A DNA stretch of 64,000 nucleotides, taken from assembly GCF_006337165.1 (NCBI RefSeq), contig NZ_CP040896.1:4712001-4776000 (forward strand), given 5' to 3'. Within the stretch, counting starts at the first letter, position 1, and every line of letters starts with the position of its first letter. The stretch is from Hymenobacter jejuensis (GTDB lineage: Bacteria > Bacteroidota > Bacteroidia > Cytophagales > Hymenobacteraceae). The position numbers and the translations under genes were made by a program. The notes below the pieces were generated by a model that did no database searches, was not told the origin of the DNA, and worked only from the letters and a program-made list of their open reading frames with translations. Shown one piece after another: positions 6,237 through 15,148 of this stretch.

Positions 6237-8378
6237 CTAGGGCATTTTACTTAAGCCCTCCCACTTTACTTTCCAGCTTTTCGGGATGCCGGGGTTAGCT
6301 TCTTTGCAGCCGTCGTAGCCGGCGCACATGAGCGCAACGGCGGTCAGCAATCCACCGTTGCCGGGCAAGTAGATGGGCAGCCGGCCTTCTTGGTAGTTGT
6401 GGCCGCTGGGCAGATAAGTGTTGGTTCGCACTTTCATTAGCAGGGCATCAACGGCTTTGTCGGGCAGGCCGAGGCGGGTGGCGGTCATGGCGGTCATGGG
6501 GAAGTCCCAGCCCCAGGTTTTGTCCCAGCTCCAATCTTTCCAGATCAGGTCGAAGGTGCGGCGCATGATGGCGGCGTCCTGCTGGCCGGTGGCGGGCATC
6601 ATGCCCAGCGCCGCCAGCACCGACGGATGATCGGTTTTGAACTCGGGGTTGGTGTACGAATCCGGAGCGCTTTCGGCGGCCAGGTACACGCCGTCGGCTT
6701 GGGGCAGCTTGGCGAGCTTTTGCAGCACGGCATCCCACTTGGCATTGCGCGCAAGTCCTTGGCGCACACGCCATTGCTGAGCCGTATTCAGGGCCCAATT
6801 CCAATATACCAGCTCAAACGTCGGGTTGAAGGTTTCTTCGGGCTTGAAGCGTTCCTGGGCCGGAATTACGCCTTTGCCAAGTATGTAGCGGTCTTTGTCT
6901 TGCTCGAAAAACGGGAACGACGCCATAAAGTCGGCCGTAGCCGACACGCGGTCTTGGTACAGCTTCAGCGTGGCCGCGTCGGGGTGCGCACGGTAGCATT
7001 CTTCGGCCATATAAATAAAGTGCGGCTCCTGCCAGATCAGAAATGCCCCCACCGACGACGGCCCTTCCTGCCCCCACGGATCGGTCATTTTCTGCCACCG
7101 CAGGCCCTCGTAGCCCTGGCGCTGCGCTATGCCGCGCGCCACAGCCTGCACGTCGGGGCGGGCGTACCACGTCAGGGTTTTTTCGAGCAGCGCGGAGCGG
7201 CCCCACAGCGCAAAATGCGCCGAATGCCACCAGATCATTTCCATGTGCGGCCGCCCATACCAGCTGTTGAACACTAGCCCGGTTTCCTGCGGCGGTACGG
7301 AGCCAGCCCCCTGAAGCTTGGTCAGGTACTGCGATAGCACGATGCGGCGCTCCAACTCTGTGGCACGCGGGTCGGTGGTACCGCCAAAATCTACCGCCCC
7401 GCCGCTTTGCCAGAAGGCCTGCCACTGCTGCTGGCTGTTTTGGCGGGTAGCCGCAAATGCCGGGGCAGCCGCAGGGCGCGGGCGGGGCGAAAAGCGGCAG
7501 CTGACCTCCAGCACCTGCTCGGTTTTGCCTGGCGTCAGGACGAACTCGTGGGCCCGGCCTGCCGCCAGCGTGGCGGTCTGTTGCCAGCTCAGGGCGGCGT
7601 AATATTTGGTGGTATCGAGTTGGTGCACCACCAAGGCAGTGCCTTTCTGCTGCGCTGCAATGGCCGATTTGTGCTGATCGCTGTGGGCGTAGTTGGTGCC
7701 CATATCGGCCCAAGCGGCGGTCGGAAACGGGAAACGCAGTGCCACTTTCAGCCGCCCGGTTTTCAGCAGCGCCGATTCGATGCGCACGGCCACAGCGTCC
7801 TGCTGCTGATGCCCCACAGTCACGACCTCGACAGGCACATTTTCTACCGTGAAGTGACTTTTGATTTCGCCGGTCCACGGGTTGAGTTCCTGCCGGATAT
7901 TGCGGATATCCTTGATCCCGGCCGCCTGCCCGTTCTTTTTCAGGATAACGAACCCCAGGTTGCCCAGCTGCAACCGGTGCGGATTGGCCCGAAAATACTC
8001 CACCGCTTCTTGGTCGCCCGGCGTTTTCACCTGCACCGAATAGCTGACTTTGCGGCCGTTCAGGGTGTACTCGCGCAAGCTTTGGTCAAACTTGTAGCCC
8101 TTTGTGTTCGGAAACGAATGCCAGCCCCACTCCGACTCCGTACCCAGCGGCACGCCCTTCTCGTAGTATGCCGGAAAGGTCTGCAAACCAGTTACATCCA
8201 CAGTAAAAGCAAACGCTCCATTGCCCACCGACAGCGACGACAGCGTATCCGTGGAGGTCAGCACGACTTTGTGCCGCTCCACCAGCGCTTTGCGGTCGAT
8301 GGGTGTGGATTGAGCAGCCAGCGAAAAGCTACCGAAGGTGAGCAGTAGCGGCGAAAGTACTTTCGTAAAGTATTGCAT
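6237..8378 (-). CDS. Secreted six-hairpin glycosidase-like protein
   Basis: A 713-residue protein with a clear signal peptide (first 22 residues, ending SLAAQ). After an N-terminal beta-rich region with SVGNGAFAFTVDVTGLQTF (about residues 50-70), typical of GH65/GH95-like proteins, residues from about 340 onward form a helical (alpha/alpha)6-type domain with many Trp/Glu/Asp motifs such as GRPHMEMIWWHSAHFALWGR, DPWGQEGPSSVG and TWGWDFPMTAMTATRLG. It is expected to act on a polysaccharide or oligosaccharide in the periplasm or outside the cell. I cannot assign the substrate or prove catalytic residues. It stands alone, transcribed toward the sulfur operon, with no SusC/SusD pair nearby. Confidence 0.7.
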   Translation of the reverse strand: MQYFTKVLSPLLLTFGSFSLAAQSTPIDRKALVERHKVVLTSTDTLSSLSVGNGAFAFTVDVTGLQTFPAYYEKGVPLGTESEWGWHSFPNTKGYKFDQSLREYTLNGRKVSYSVQVKTPGDQEAVEYFRANPHRLQLGNLGFVILKKNGQAAGIKDIRNIRQELNPWTGEIKSHFTVENVPVEVVTVGHQQQDAVAVRIESALLKTGRLKVALRFPFPTAAWADMGTNYAHSDQHKSAIAAQQKGTALVVHQLDTTKYYAALSWQQTATLAAGRAHEFVLTPGKTEQVLEVSCRFSPRPRPAAAPAFAATRQNSQQQWQAFWQSGGAVDFGGTTDPRATELERRIVLSQYLTKLQGAGSVPPQETGLVFNSWYGRPHMEMIWWHSAHFALWGRSALLEKTLTWYARPDVQAVARGIAQRQGYEGLRWQKMTDPWGQEGPSSVGAFLIWQEPHFIYMAEECYRAHPDAATLKLYQDRVSATADFMASFPFFEQDKDRYILGKGVIPAQERFKPEETFNPTFELVYWNWALNTAQQWRVRQGLARNAKWDAVLQKLAKLPQADGVYLAAESAPDSYTNPEFKTDHPSVLAALGMMPATGQQDAAIMRRTFDLIWKDWSWDKTWGWDFPMTAMTATRLGLPDKAVDALLMKVRTNTYLPSGHNYQEGRLPIYLPGNGGLLTAVALMCAGYDGCKEANPGIPKSWKVKWEGLSKMP

Positions 8379-8438
8379 TACAATAACTTATCGTTACATC
8401 TATTCTTGTAGCAGAACGACTGGCTGGCAAGTCATTCC

Positions 8439-8789
8439 CTACTTCACGCGAAGGGTCGTGACGTTGCCGGTTTGTTTATCGACTTCGAAGGCGGCGGCAT
8501 TGGGCATGCGCTTCGCCCAATCGGTGCGGGGCACGAGTACCTGCCAATGCGTGTCTACGTCCACGACCCGCGCCGAATCGAGCTGAAAAAGGGCGACGTT
8601 GGGCTCCTTTTGCAGGTAGCGCGCAACGGCGGCGCGGGCTTCGGCTTCGGTAGGAGCACCAGCCGAAACGGCTGCAGGCGCAGAAGGCGGAGTGGATTGA
8701 GCAGACTGGTCGGCCGCGGAGGGCGTTTGCTGGCAACTTGCCAATCCGAAGATTGTCCCGAGCGCCAGCAGCAAGGCGAAAGATTTCAT
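8439..8789 (-). CDS. Small lipoprotein with PepSY-like tail
   Basis: A 116-residue protein with a lipoprotein signal peptide: MKSFALLLALGTIFGLASC, with the lipid-accepting cysteine at residue 19. A Ser/Ala/Pro-rich linker (about residues 20-48) leads to a compact domain (EAEARAAVARYLQKEPN ... TGNVTTLRV) that resembles small PepSY/YpmB-like folds with a closing beta strand. Function is unknown. An ATG three bases earlier (8792) is equally possible. It is 60 bases upstream of, and on the same strand as, the glycosidase-like gene, so the two could share a transcript. Confidence 0.65.
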   Translation of the reverse strand: MKSFALLLALGTIFGLASCQQTPSAADQSAQSTPPSAPAAVSAGAPTEAEARAAVARYLQKEPNVALFQLDSARVVDVDTHWQVLVPRTDWAKRMPNAAAFEVDKQTGNVTTLRVK

Positions 8790-8983
8790 CATGCGGGCAA
8801 AGTACGAAAGGCCAGCCAAGCGGAACAGCGGCCAACTCTAACATTCGCGCCAATGCTTAGTAGTGCACGTAATTTTTTCTAACCGTCGCAACGAAAAACG
8901 ATAGCTTTAGAAGCAGAAATTGCACAGCCGGCGCAGGCAGGCGGCGCAAACTTTCCCGTTCCTTTTGATTGAAATTCTACTTG

Positions 8984-9586
8984 ATGTCTACGTTTTCAGC
9001 CGCCCGCATCTCCGACCTTCGCAAAAGCAAAGGCTTGTCGCAGGAATTGTTGGCCGAAGAATCGGGCGTGAGCCTGCGCACCATCCAGCGCGTGGAGCAG
9101 GGCCACACCATTCCGCGCGGCCACACGGTGCAGGCGCTGGCCGCCGCCCTCGACGTGCCGCTCGAAGCGTTGCAGGCCGCGCCCGAACCCGCGGCCGTGC
9201 CGGCGCCGACTGCTCCGGCCCTGCGCTCCGACCCTGAATTTTTGCAGCTGCTCAACCTGAGCGCCCTGAGCTTTCTGGTCGTGCCGCTGCTCAACTTGGT
9301 GGTGCCGCTGCTGCTGTGGCGGGCCCGTCGCCACGACACAGCGCACGTCGCCGACTTGGGCCGGCGCGTGCTCGGTTTCCAGATTTTGTGGCAAGCCGGG
9401 AGCTTCTTTGCCTTCCTGCTGGCCGTAGTGGGGCAGCTGGTGGCGGCCCGGTATTTTAAGGTAGTTGTGCCGGGGCTTTTTGTGGGCGTGATGGTGGTCA
9501 CGTATGCGCTGAACGCACTTACCATTGGGTACTACGCCCTGCAATTGCGCCGGGGTCGCCTCGACGTCTATCGCATCCGGCTATAG
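8984..9586 (+). CDS. XRE-type HTH fused to membrane domain
   Basis: A 200-residue protein. Residues 1-60 are an XRE/Cro helix-turn-helix (RKSKGLSQELLAEESGVSLRTIQRVEQGH), followed by an Ala/Pro-rich linker (about 65-83) and then three to four hydrophobic segments (from about residue 90) resembling DUF4870 membrane proteins. This HTH-DUF4870 arrangement is known in Bacteroidota; it suggests a membrane-anchored regulator whose DNA-binding head responds to an event in the membrane. Neither target nor signal can be inferred. ATG 8984 was preferred to the ATG 15 bases upstream because MSTFSAARI leads straight into the HTH. Gene stands alone. Confidence 0.8.
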   Translation: MSTFSAARISDLRKSKGLSQELLAEESGVSLRTIQRVEQGHTIPRGHTVQALAAALDVPLEALQAAPEPAAVPAPTAPALRSDPEFLQLLNLSALSFLVVPLLNLVVPLLLWRARRHDTAHVADLGRRVLGFQILWQAGSFFAFLLAVVGQLVAARYFKVVVPGLFVGVMVVTYALNALTIGYYALQLRRGRLDVYRIRL

Positions 9587-9670
9587 ATAATTCATTGATA
9601 CACAAATACTTAACCATAATGGCGGCAAAATGTCGGTAATATGGCGCACGGGCGAGGCAATTGGGGCTCC

Positions 9671-9678
9671 TACTTTTG
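9671..9678 (+). promoter_or_regulatory. Candidate -7 box of the retropepsin-like gene
   Basis: TACTTTTG matches the Bacteroidota -7 consensus TAnnTTTG and lies 31 bases before the ATG at 9710. The -33 TTTG box is not clear at the expected distance (only a TTG about 13 bases upstream), so this is a weak call. Confidence 0.3.
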
Positions 9679-9709
9679 ACGCAATCCTTCACCCCCCGGC
9701 TAGCGCCCT

Positions 9710-10720
9710 ATGAAACTCCTTTTCAAAGTTTTGATTTCCCTGTTGCTGCTCCTCGTTGCGGGCGGCGTTGGTGGCTATTTTTTCTTCCGCAACCAGTTTG
9801 AGCCGGCCCCCAACCAGCTCGTAGTAACGGGGCTACCCGCCTCATGTGACTTCGTCTGGCTGGCCGATACGAAAGCCCAACCCGCCCTGCCCCACGCCGC
9901 GTTGCTCGTGCCTGTACGCATCACCGGTTGCCCGCGCACCTGCTACTTTCAGTTCGATACCGGGGCGCCTTCGTCGGTGCTTTACGCTAATCCGCTGGCG
10001 GCGCTGCGGGCCCGCTACCCAGCTACGCAGCAAGCTCTGCTGCCCCAGGCCGACACGCTGCATAACTTCGATTTTGCGTTAGGCGAGGCTCGAGTGCAGG
10101 CCCGCCGGCTGCGCGTGCTGCGCTACGGCGCTCAGGAATTACCAGCCGATAGCACCGCGCCGGTAATCATTGGTACGCTGGGGGCCGACGTGCTGGACGG
10201 CCGGGCGCTGGTGCTCGATTACGGCCGCCAACAATTCCGCCTCCTTCCGCAAGTGCCCGATAGCCTAGTGCGCCGCGCCGCGTTTGTGCCCCTTGCGTAC
10301 AAAAGTCGTCGGCTCCTGCTGGAAGCCGGGTTGCAAGGCAAAACGGAGCAGTTGCTATTCGACTCCGGCAGCAGTGCTTTTGCCCTCCTGACCAGCAAAA
10401 CGATCTGGCAGGCGCTGGCGAAACCCACCGCCACCGAACGCACCGATGCTGTCAATTCGTGGGGCAAAACCCTGACGAACCACACCATCTCAACGGCGGC
10501 GGCTTTGCAGCTGGGCAATACGGCCGTACCGTTACGCACCGTCACCTATGTTGAAGGCATGAGCCTGTGGCAGAGCACCTTAATGCGCTTCTCGGGCATG
10601 GGCGGCATGCTCGGCAATGAGGTCTTCCGCGACCACACCGTTATTGTGGATGTCCGGGGCGCTCGATTTGGCATTATCCCGCAGCCCGACACCGCAACGC
10701 CAATTTCTGGCGGATCGTAA
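9710..10720 (+). CDS. Membrane-anchored retropepsin-like aspartic protease
   Basis: A 336-residue protein with an N-terminal membrane anchor (residues 5-25), so the body is likely periplasmic. Two D-[ST]-G motifs are present: FDTGAPSSVLY near residue 85 and LFDSGSSAFALL near residue 223. Each is followed about 60-90 residues later by a hydrophobic-hydrophobic-glycine turn (TLGADVLDGR; GMLGNEVFRD), the pattern of clan AA aspartic proteases. Having two motifs in one chain suggests a pepsin-like intramolecular dimer rather than a retropepsin homodimer. Substrate is unknown. A strong bidirectional hairpin follows the gene. Confidence 0.72.
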   Translation: MKLLFKVLISLLLLLVAGGVGGYFFFRNQFEPAPNQLVVTGLPASCDFVWLADTKAQPALPHAALLVPVRITGCPRTCYFQFDTGAPSSVLYANPLAALRARYPATQQALLPQADTLHNFDFALGEARVQARRLRVLRYGAQELPADSTAPVIIGTLGADVLDGRALVLDYGRQQFRLLPQVPDSLVRRAAFVPLAYKSRRLLLEAGLQGKTEQLLFDSGSSAFALLTSKTIWQALAKPTATERTDAVNSWGKTLTNHTISTAAALQLGNTAVPLRTVTYVEGMSLWQSTLMRFSGMGGMLGNEVFRDHTVIVDVRGARFGIIPQPDTATPISGGS

Positions 10721-10733
10721 GTAAGACAAACAG

Positions 10734-10780
10734 AAAAAGAGTTAAGTGGGCGCATTGTGCGGCACCCGCTTAACTCTTTT
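10734..10780. terminator. Strong bidirectional terminator
   Basis: AAAAGAGTTAAG (10735-10746) pairs perfectly with CTTAACTCTTTT (10769-10780); a T-G pair and GGG/CCC extend the stem to about 16 pairs. A-run on one side and T-run on the other let it work for both the protease gene and the convergent universal stress protein gene. Confidence 0.85.
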
Positions 10781-10793
10781 AATTTCTTAGTAG

Positions 10794-11660
10794 TTAGCGT
10801 GTTACCTCAACCGGAGGATGAAAGGTCAGAACCGGTGCTGCGGTTTCCACCGCTACGGCTTCGGCCACGCTGCCTTGCAGAAAATGCCGTAGGCCCGTGT
10901 GGCCATGGCTCAGCATTACAACCAAGTCGGGATGGGCTTGCTCGACGTAGCGCGGAATGCCCGCGCGTACTTTCGGAGCATTGTACACATCGGGTTGATA
11001 TGCAGCTAGTTGATGTCGCTGGGCAAAGGCTTTGATGCGCTCAAGGGCGGCATCGGCCTGTTCGGCGCTCGTCACCACATCGAGCAGATGCAGTTCGGCT
11101 TCGGGGAACGCCGTGCACACCTGCCGCAGGCTGGGCACAGCCAAATCGGCTTCGGCGGCGAAATCGGAAGCGAAAACAATCGAGTGCACGTCGAAATTGG
11201 GCGCCGGATGTTTCACCGTCAGCACCGGGCAAGGCGAAAGCCGCACTAGGCGCTCGGCGTGCGAGTCGGGTGTGAATAAGTGCGTTACGGCGTGGTGCTC
11301 CTGCGCCCCTACCACCACCAAATCGATCTGGTGCTCCTGAATCACCTCCAGAATCGAGTCGTCGACGTGGCCGGTGGCAATGCGATCCTGCACCTGCACC
11401 TCCGGAAACTTGCGGGCCACTTCATACATCAGCTCATGCATGCGCCGCTTGGTCTGTTGCAGCAGCTGCACCATGTACACACCATGCCGCGACGAGCCCC
11501 CCACTATCCCGCCGGTCGTGATCATGCCGGAGGCCGCGGGGGCATCCACCACGTGGAGCAGGGTAATGTGGCCGCCGGTGCGGTGGGCCAACTGCGTAGC
11601 TACTTCAAACGCGTTGTGCGCTTCGGGCGAAAAATCGGTAGGAACAAGGATGTTTTGCAT
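10794..11660 (-). CDS. Tandem universal stress protein
   Basis: A 288-residue cytoplasmic protein made of two UspA domains. Domain 1 (residues 1-150) begins MQNILVPTDFSPEAHNAFEVA and ends SPCPVLTVK. Domain 2 (about 160-288) begins SIVFASDFAAEADLAVPSL and ends AAPVLTFHP. Domain 1 keeps a HAERLVRLSPCPVL end and domain 2 LSHGHTGLRHFLQGSVAEAV, the nucleotide-binding G-2X-G-9X-G(S/T)-type loop found in ATP-binding Usp proteins. Proteins of this kind are induced under stress, often low oxygen. The gene is monocistronic and shares a terminator with the gene on the other strand. Confidence 0.9.
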   Translation of the reverse strand: MQNILVPTDFSPEAHNAFEVATQLAHRTGGHITLLHVVDAPAASGMITTGGIVGGSSRHGVYMVQLLQQTKRRMHELMYEVARKFPEVQVQDRIATGHVDDSILEVIQEHQIDLVVVGAQEHHAVTHLFTPDSHAERLVRLSPCPVLTVKHPAPNFDVHSIVFASDFAAEADLAVPSLRQVCTAFPEAELHLLDVVTSAEQADAALERIKAFAQRHQLAAYQPDVYNAPKVRAGIPRYVEQAHPDLVVMLSHGHTGLRHFLQGSVAEAVAVETAAPVLTFHPPVEVTR

Positions 11661-11957
11661 GGCTGGGGCTGGTATAAAGTAAGCCGTACCCAGGCGGCCT
11701 GCCTCGGTAACGCCGGCAGGATAATTTACGAAAATATTGTTGTAAAACCGTGTTTATATTACTTGTACTGCCGCGACGTTCTTTTCACAGATGCACGGCT
11801 ACTTACCGCTGGGGCGCAAAGGGCTCGGATTTGAAAGCAAACTCGCTGATTACGAAAGCGTTTGCGTAAAGAAAGTCAGCCCTTTCCAAGCAAAGCTGCC
11901 CGGGAATGAGCATTTTTACTAAGTGGCGCCGCACCGGTGCTAAGTAGTTGACGCTCT

Positions 11958-12839
11958 ATGAAAAACAGCCCCAGCTCACCCGACAAAACCCCACTCGAAA
12001 GCCTCGAGCTTTGGGAAGACGACCTGCTGAACCGCTACCCCGACCCGGACGCGATTGCGCAAGGCCGCGATACGGATGCGTACCGCAACTACGTGGAGCC
12101 CACCCGCGATTCGGTGCGGGAGTTTTACCGCCTCAACCACCTGCACCAAACCTACGACTTTGTGCAGGCCAAGCGCCAGGAGTTTCTGGGCTTCGACAAG
12201 CGCGAAATGCCGGTGTGGGATGCGTTTCAGTTTCTGAACCAGCTCGTGGACGACTCGGATCCCGACACCGACCTCGACCAGTTTCAGCACTTGCTGCAAA
12301 CTGCAGAAGCGATTCGGCAGGACGGGCACCCCGACTGGTTTGTGCTGGTGGGGCTGCTGCACGACATGGGCAAGGTGCTGTGCCTGTTTGGCGAAGCGCA
12401 GTGGGCCGTGGTGGGCGACACGTTTCCAGTGGGCTGCGCTTTCTCCGATAAAATCGTGTATGCGGAATTCTTCCAACACAACCCCGACGCGCACGACCCG
12501 CGCTACAACACGCAACTTGGTGTGTACGAGCGACATTGCGGACTGCGCAACGTACACATGTCGTGGGGCCATGACGAATACGTGTACCACATGGTGAAGG
12601 ACTACCTGCCCGAGCCGGCCCTGTACATGCTGCGTTACCACTCCTTTTACCCGCAGCACCGCGAAAACGCCTACGCGCACCTGCTCGACGCCCACGACCG
12701 CGCAATGTTCAAGTGGGTCGATCTGTTTAACCCCTACGACCTCTACTCGAAAAGCCCCACACCGCCCAACTGGTCTGAGCTACGCCCTTATTACGAGGAG
12801 TTGGTTGCCAAGTATTTGCCGCCCACGCTGAAGTTCTAA
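11958..12839 (+). CDS. Inositol oxygenase (MIOX)
   Basis: A 293-residue cytoplasmic di-iron enzyme, the size of eukaryotic MIOX. It cleaves myo-inositol with O2 to D-glucuronate. Family marks are VREFYRLNHLHQTYDFV (about residues 52-68), DPDTDLDQFQHLLQTAEAIR with His111 as a likely iron ligand, GLLHDMGKVL with His135 and Asp136, GHDEYVYHMVKDYLP, RYHSFYPQH and DRAMFKWVDLFNPYDLYSK near the end, which supply the remaining His and Asp ligands. The enzyme is best known from eukaryotes and is found in some Bacteroidota. No inositol uptake or glucuronate-catabolism genes are next to it. The gene is about 300 bases from, and divergent to, the universal stress gene. Confidence 0.9.
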   Translation: MKNSPSSPDKTPLESLELWEDDLLNRYPDPDAIAQGRDTDAYRNYVEPTRDSVREFYRLNHLHQTYDFVQAKRQEFLGFDKREMPVWDAFQFLNQLVDDSDPDTDLDQFQHLLQTAEAIRQDGHPDWFVLVGLLHDMGKVLCLFGEAQWAVVGDTFPVGCAFSDKIVYAEFFQHNPDAHDPRYNTQLGVYERHCGLRNVHMSWGHDEYVYHMVKDYLPEPALYMLRYHSFYPQHRENAYAHLLDAHDRAMFKWVDLFNPYDLYSKSPTPPNWSELRPYYEELVAKYLPPTLKF

Positions 12840-12868
12840 CAGAGCAGATTAAAGCTTTAAAACATTGC

Positions 12869-12899
12869 ATATAACTAATTTACAATCAATTGGTTATAT
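12869..12899. terminator. AT-rich hairpin between convergent genes
   Basis: ATATAACTAATT (12869-12880) pairs with AATTGGTTATAT (12888-12899), with one G-T pair and a 7-base loop TACAATC. It lies between the ends of the inositol oxygenase gene and the histidine kinase gene and could stop transcription from both. The loop resembles the recurring TTGATNNTCAA-type intergenic motif of this window. Confidence 0.5.
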
Positions 12900-12943
12900 A
12901 CATAGTATTATTTTTGAAATGCTGGCGTACCGGCGCAGACTGC

Positions 12944-15148
12944 TTAGTTTCCTTCGGTCGTTTCGGGTTGGGCTTGGTAGCGCAACGGGGCGTTATCCAA
13001 TACGGTCAGAGGCAGGGCGATTGTGAATTCGGTGTACTCACCTTCTTGGCTCTCAACGGTGAGTGAGCCGCCATATCCTTGAGTAACAATGTCATAGCTG
13101 AGCGACAGGCCCAGGCCCGTGCCTTCGCCCGGCGGCTTGGTCGTGAAGAAGGGTTGGAAGATCTTGCGCTGAATGGACTCCGGGATGCCTACGCCGTTGT
13201 CGCGCACCTTGATAAGCACCTGATCGCCAACCCAGTGCGTGCTGATCCGCACCCACGGTTCGTACCCGGCTCCCTCCTGTAGTTTGCGCTGCTCGACGGC
13301 ATAAAATGCATTGGCCAAAATATTAAGCAACACCCGCCCTAGCTCGGCCACGACAATAGGCACGGGCGGAAGGGTCGGTGCCCACTCGGTCCGGACTTCC
13401 ACGGAACACGCTGGGCCGTGGGCGCGCCAGCCGTGATAGGCCAGGCGCAAATACTCGATGCAAACCGTGTTGAGGTTGGTCGGCTGCCGCACGCCGCCCG
13501 GCCGACGGGCGTGTTCGAGCATGCCCCGCACAATGCGCGACGCCTGTTGCCCGTGCTGTTTGATCTTGTAAAGGTTTTGGGTCAGGGAGGCCCACAGGTC
13601 CGTTTCCTGCGCCGGCGCGGCCTCGTTGGCGTGGGCGGCTCGCAGCTCGGCTACCAACTCGGCGCTTACTTCAGAGAAGTTGGTGACGAAGTTGAGCGGG
13701 TTTTGCATTTCGTGGGCAATACCGGCCGTCAGCTCGCCCAGTGACGCCATTTTTTCCTGTTGCACCAACTGCGCCTGCGTGGCTCGAAGCTCGGTAAGGG
13801 CTTGGTGAATCTGGTCGCGCTGGGCCTGCATTTCCTCTTTCTGCTGGCTAAGCAACGCGTTGGCGCGCTGCTTTTGCTGGTTGTTGCGCCACAGCAGCAC
13901 ACTCAAGCCGGCCACAATCGTGAGGGCAGCCAGCGAGCCGAAGAGCAACAGCCGCTGCTGGTTGGCGCGTTGGCGGCTGAGCTGCTCGTTGCGCGTGAGC
14001 AGCCGAATCTGCGATTGCTGCTTGTCGAGCTCGTAGGTGTACTGCAAGGCAGCCGTGCGGCGCAGCAAGTCCTGGCTGTTGAGGCTGTCTTTGTAATCCA
14101 TGAACAGCACATGATAGCGATAGGCCTCAGCGAAACGGCCCAACCGGGCGTTGGCCTCGGCCAGCACTGAGCTGGCATCGCGGCTTACGCTCTTGGTGCC
14201 GTTGCTTTGGCTGGCTTGCAAACTCTTCTGACCGTAAATCAGGGCGCTGTCCGGGCGATCGGTGTGCAGATAGGCCCGCGCCAGGATGAGGTGTGCCCGC
14301 GGCAGGCTCCCGACCGCATCAAGCTTCCGCAACCGCTTCAGACACTGAAATAACCCGGCGAAAGCCTTCGGGTAGTCGCCTATGCGCTCATTGACTTCGG
14401 CAATGGCCAACTGGGCAATGGTGATCCAGCCTTGGTTGCCAGCCTGCTCAGCCAGGGCTAGTTGCTGCTCTTGGTATCGCAGGGCCTCGGGCCATTTCCG
14501 CTGCCGGCCGTACAGCTCGCCCAGCCCCGACAGGCAATGCACGATACCGTCTTGGTCGCCGGCTTGCTGGGCCAGGCGCAGGCCGTGCAGCAGGTATTGC
14601 TCGGCTTTGCCGTATTCGCCTACGGTTAGGCAGGTGTTGCCTAGCTGGCTGTTGAGCAACGTGATCCATTTCTGGCTGTGCAGGGCTGTCGCGATGTGCA
14701 GGCCTTCGAGGCTGTAGGCCATGGCTTGGGAAAACTGCCCCTGCCCCGACACCGCATACGACAAATTATACAGGCACGCGATCTGGCTAAGCTCGTCGCC
14801 GAGCTCCTGAAACAGCTTTTGGGCTTGCTTGGTGTACGTCAGACCCAGCCCGTACTCGTTGCGAAACCGATAGTAAAAGCCCAGCCCCAGCAGCGCCGTG
14901 GCCTCGCCCTCCATGTAGCCCAGCTTGCGCGCCAGGCTCAGGGCCTCTTGGTAAGCCGCCAGACTGCGCTTAGAAGCGTTGGCCCGCAACGCAAAAGCCA
15001 ATTTGTTGAGGAGGTTTACACGTGCCGTATCGGGCTGTGAATTGGCCTGTACAGCCGCTTGCAACCGCTCGGCCGCCGGGTCTTGCGCTCCAATACCTGC
15101 CTGCACAGTCAGGAAGCTAAGCCAGCAAAAGAGCCACAGGGTTTTCAT
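12944..15148 (-). CDS. TPR-containing sensor histidine kinase
   Basis: A 734-residue membrane kinase. A signal peptide (residues 1-21) leads to a periplasmic array of tetratricopeptide repeats (about 25-345; repeated GL..Y/A..L pairs such as LLGLGFYYRFRNEYGLGLTY). One membrane helix follows (about 385-405, LLLFGSLAALTIVAGLSVLLW), then a coiled coil rich in Gln/Arg and a HisKA domain with phospho-acceptor His479 in GIAHEMQNPLNFV. The ATPase domain has an N-box (LLNILANAFYAV), G1 (VRDNGVGIPE) and G2 (GEGTGLGLSLSYDIV). No receiver domain and no adjacent response regulator is present, so it is an orphan kinase in this window. An ATG 24 bases upstream is possible; MKTLWLFC fits a signal peptide better. 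Confidence 0.9.
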   Translation of the reverse strand: MKTLWLFCWLSFLTVQAGIGAQDPAAERLQAAVQANSQPDTARVNLLNKLAFALRANASKRSLAAYQEALSLARKLGYMEGEATALLGLGFYYRFRNEYGLGLTYTKQAQKLFQELGDELSQIACLYNLSYAVSGQGQFSQAMAYSLEGLHIATALHSQKWITLLNSQLGNTCLTVGEYGKAEQYLLHGLRLAQQAGDQDGIVHCLSGLGELYGRQRKWPEALRYQEQQLALAEQAGNQGWITIAQLAIAEVNERIGDYPKAFAGLFQCLKRLRKLDAVGSLPRAHLILARAYLHTDRPDSALIYGQKSLQASQSNGTKSVSRDASSVLAEANARLGRFAEAYRYHVLFMDYKDSLNSQDLLRRTAALQYTYELDKQQSQIRLLTRNEQLSRQRANQQRLLLFGSLAALTIVAGLSVLLWRNNQQKQRANALLSQQKEEMQAQRDQIHQALTELRATQAQLVQQEKMASLGELTAGIAHEMQNPLNFVTNFSEVSAELVAELRAAHANEAAPAQETDLWASLTQNLYKIKQHGQQASRIVRGMLEHARRPGGVRQPTNLNTVCIEYLRLAYHGWRAHGPACSVEVRTEWAPTLPPVPIVVAELGRVLLNILANAFYAVEQRKLQEGAGYEPWVRISTHWVGDQVLIKVRDNGVGIPESIQRKIFQPFFTTKPPGEGTGLGLSLSYDIVTQGYGGSLTVESQEGEYTEFTIALPLTVLDNAPLRYQAQPETTEGN

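Noticed and set aside
7407-8348. 313-codon open frame on the plus strand
   Set aside because: Antisense to the secreted glycosidase-like gene; no signal, motif or plausible codon use.
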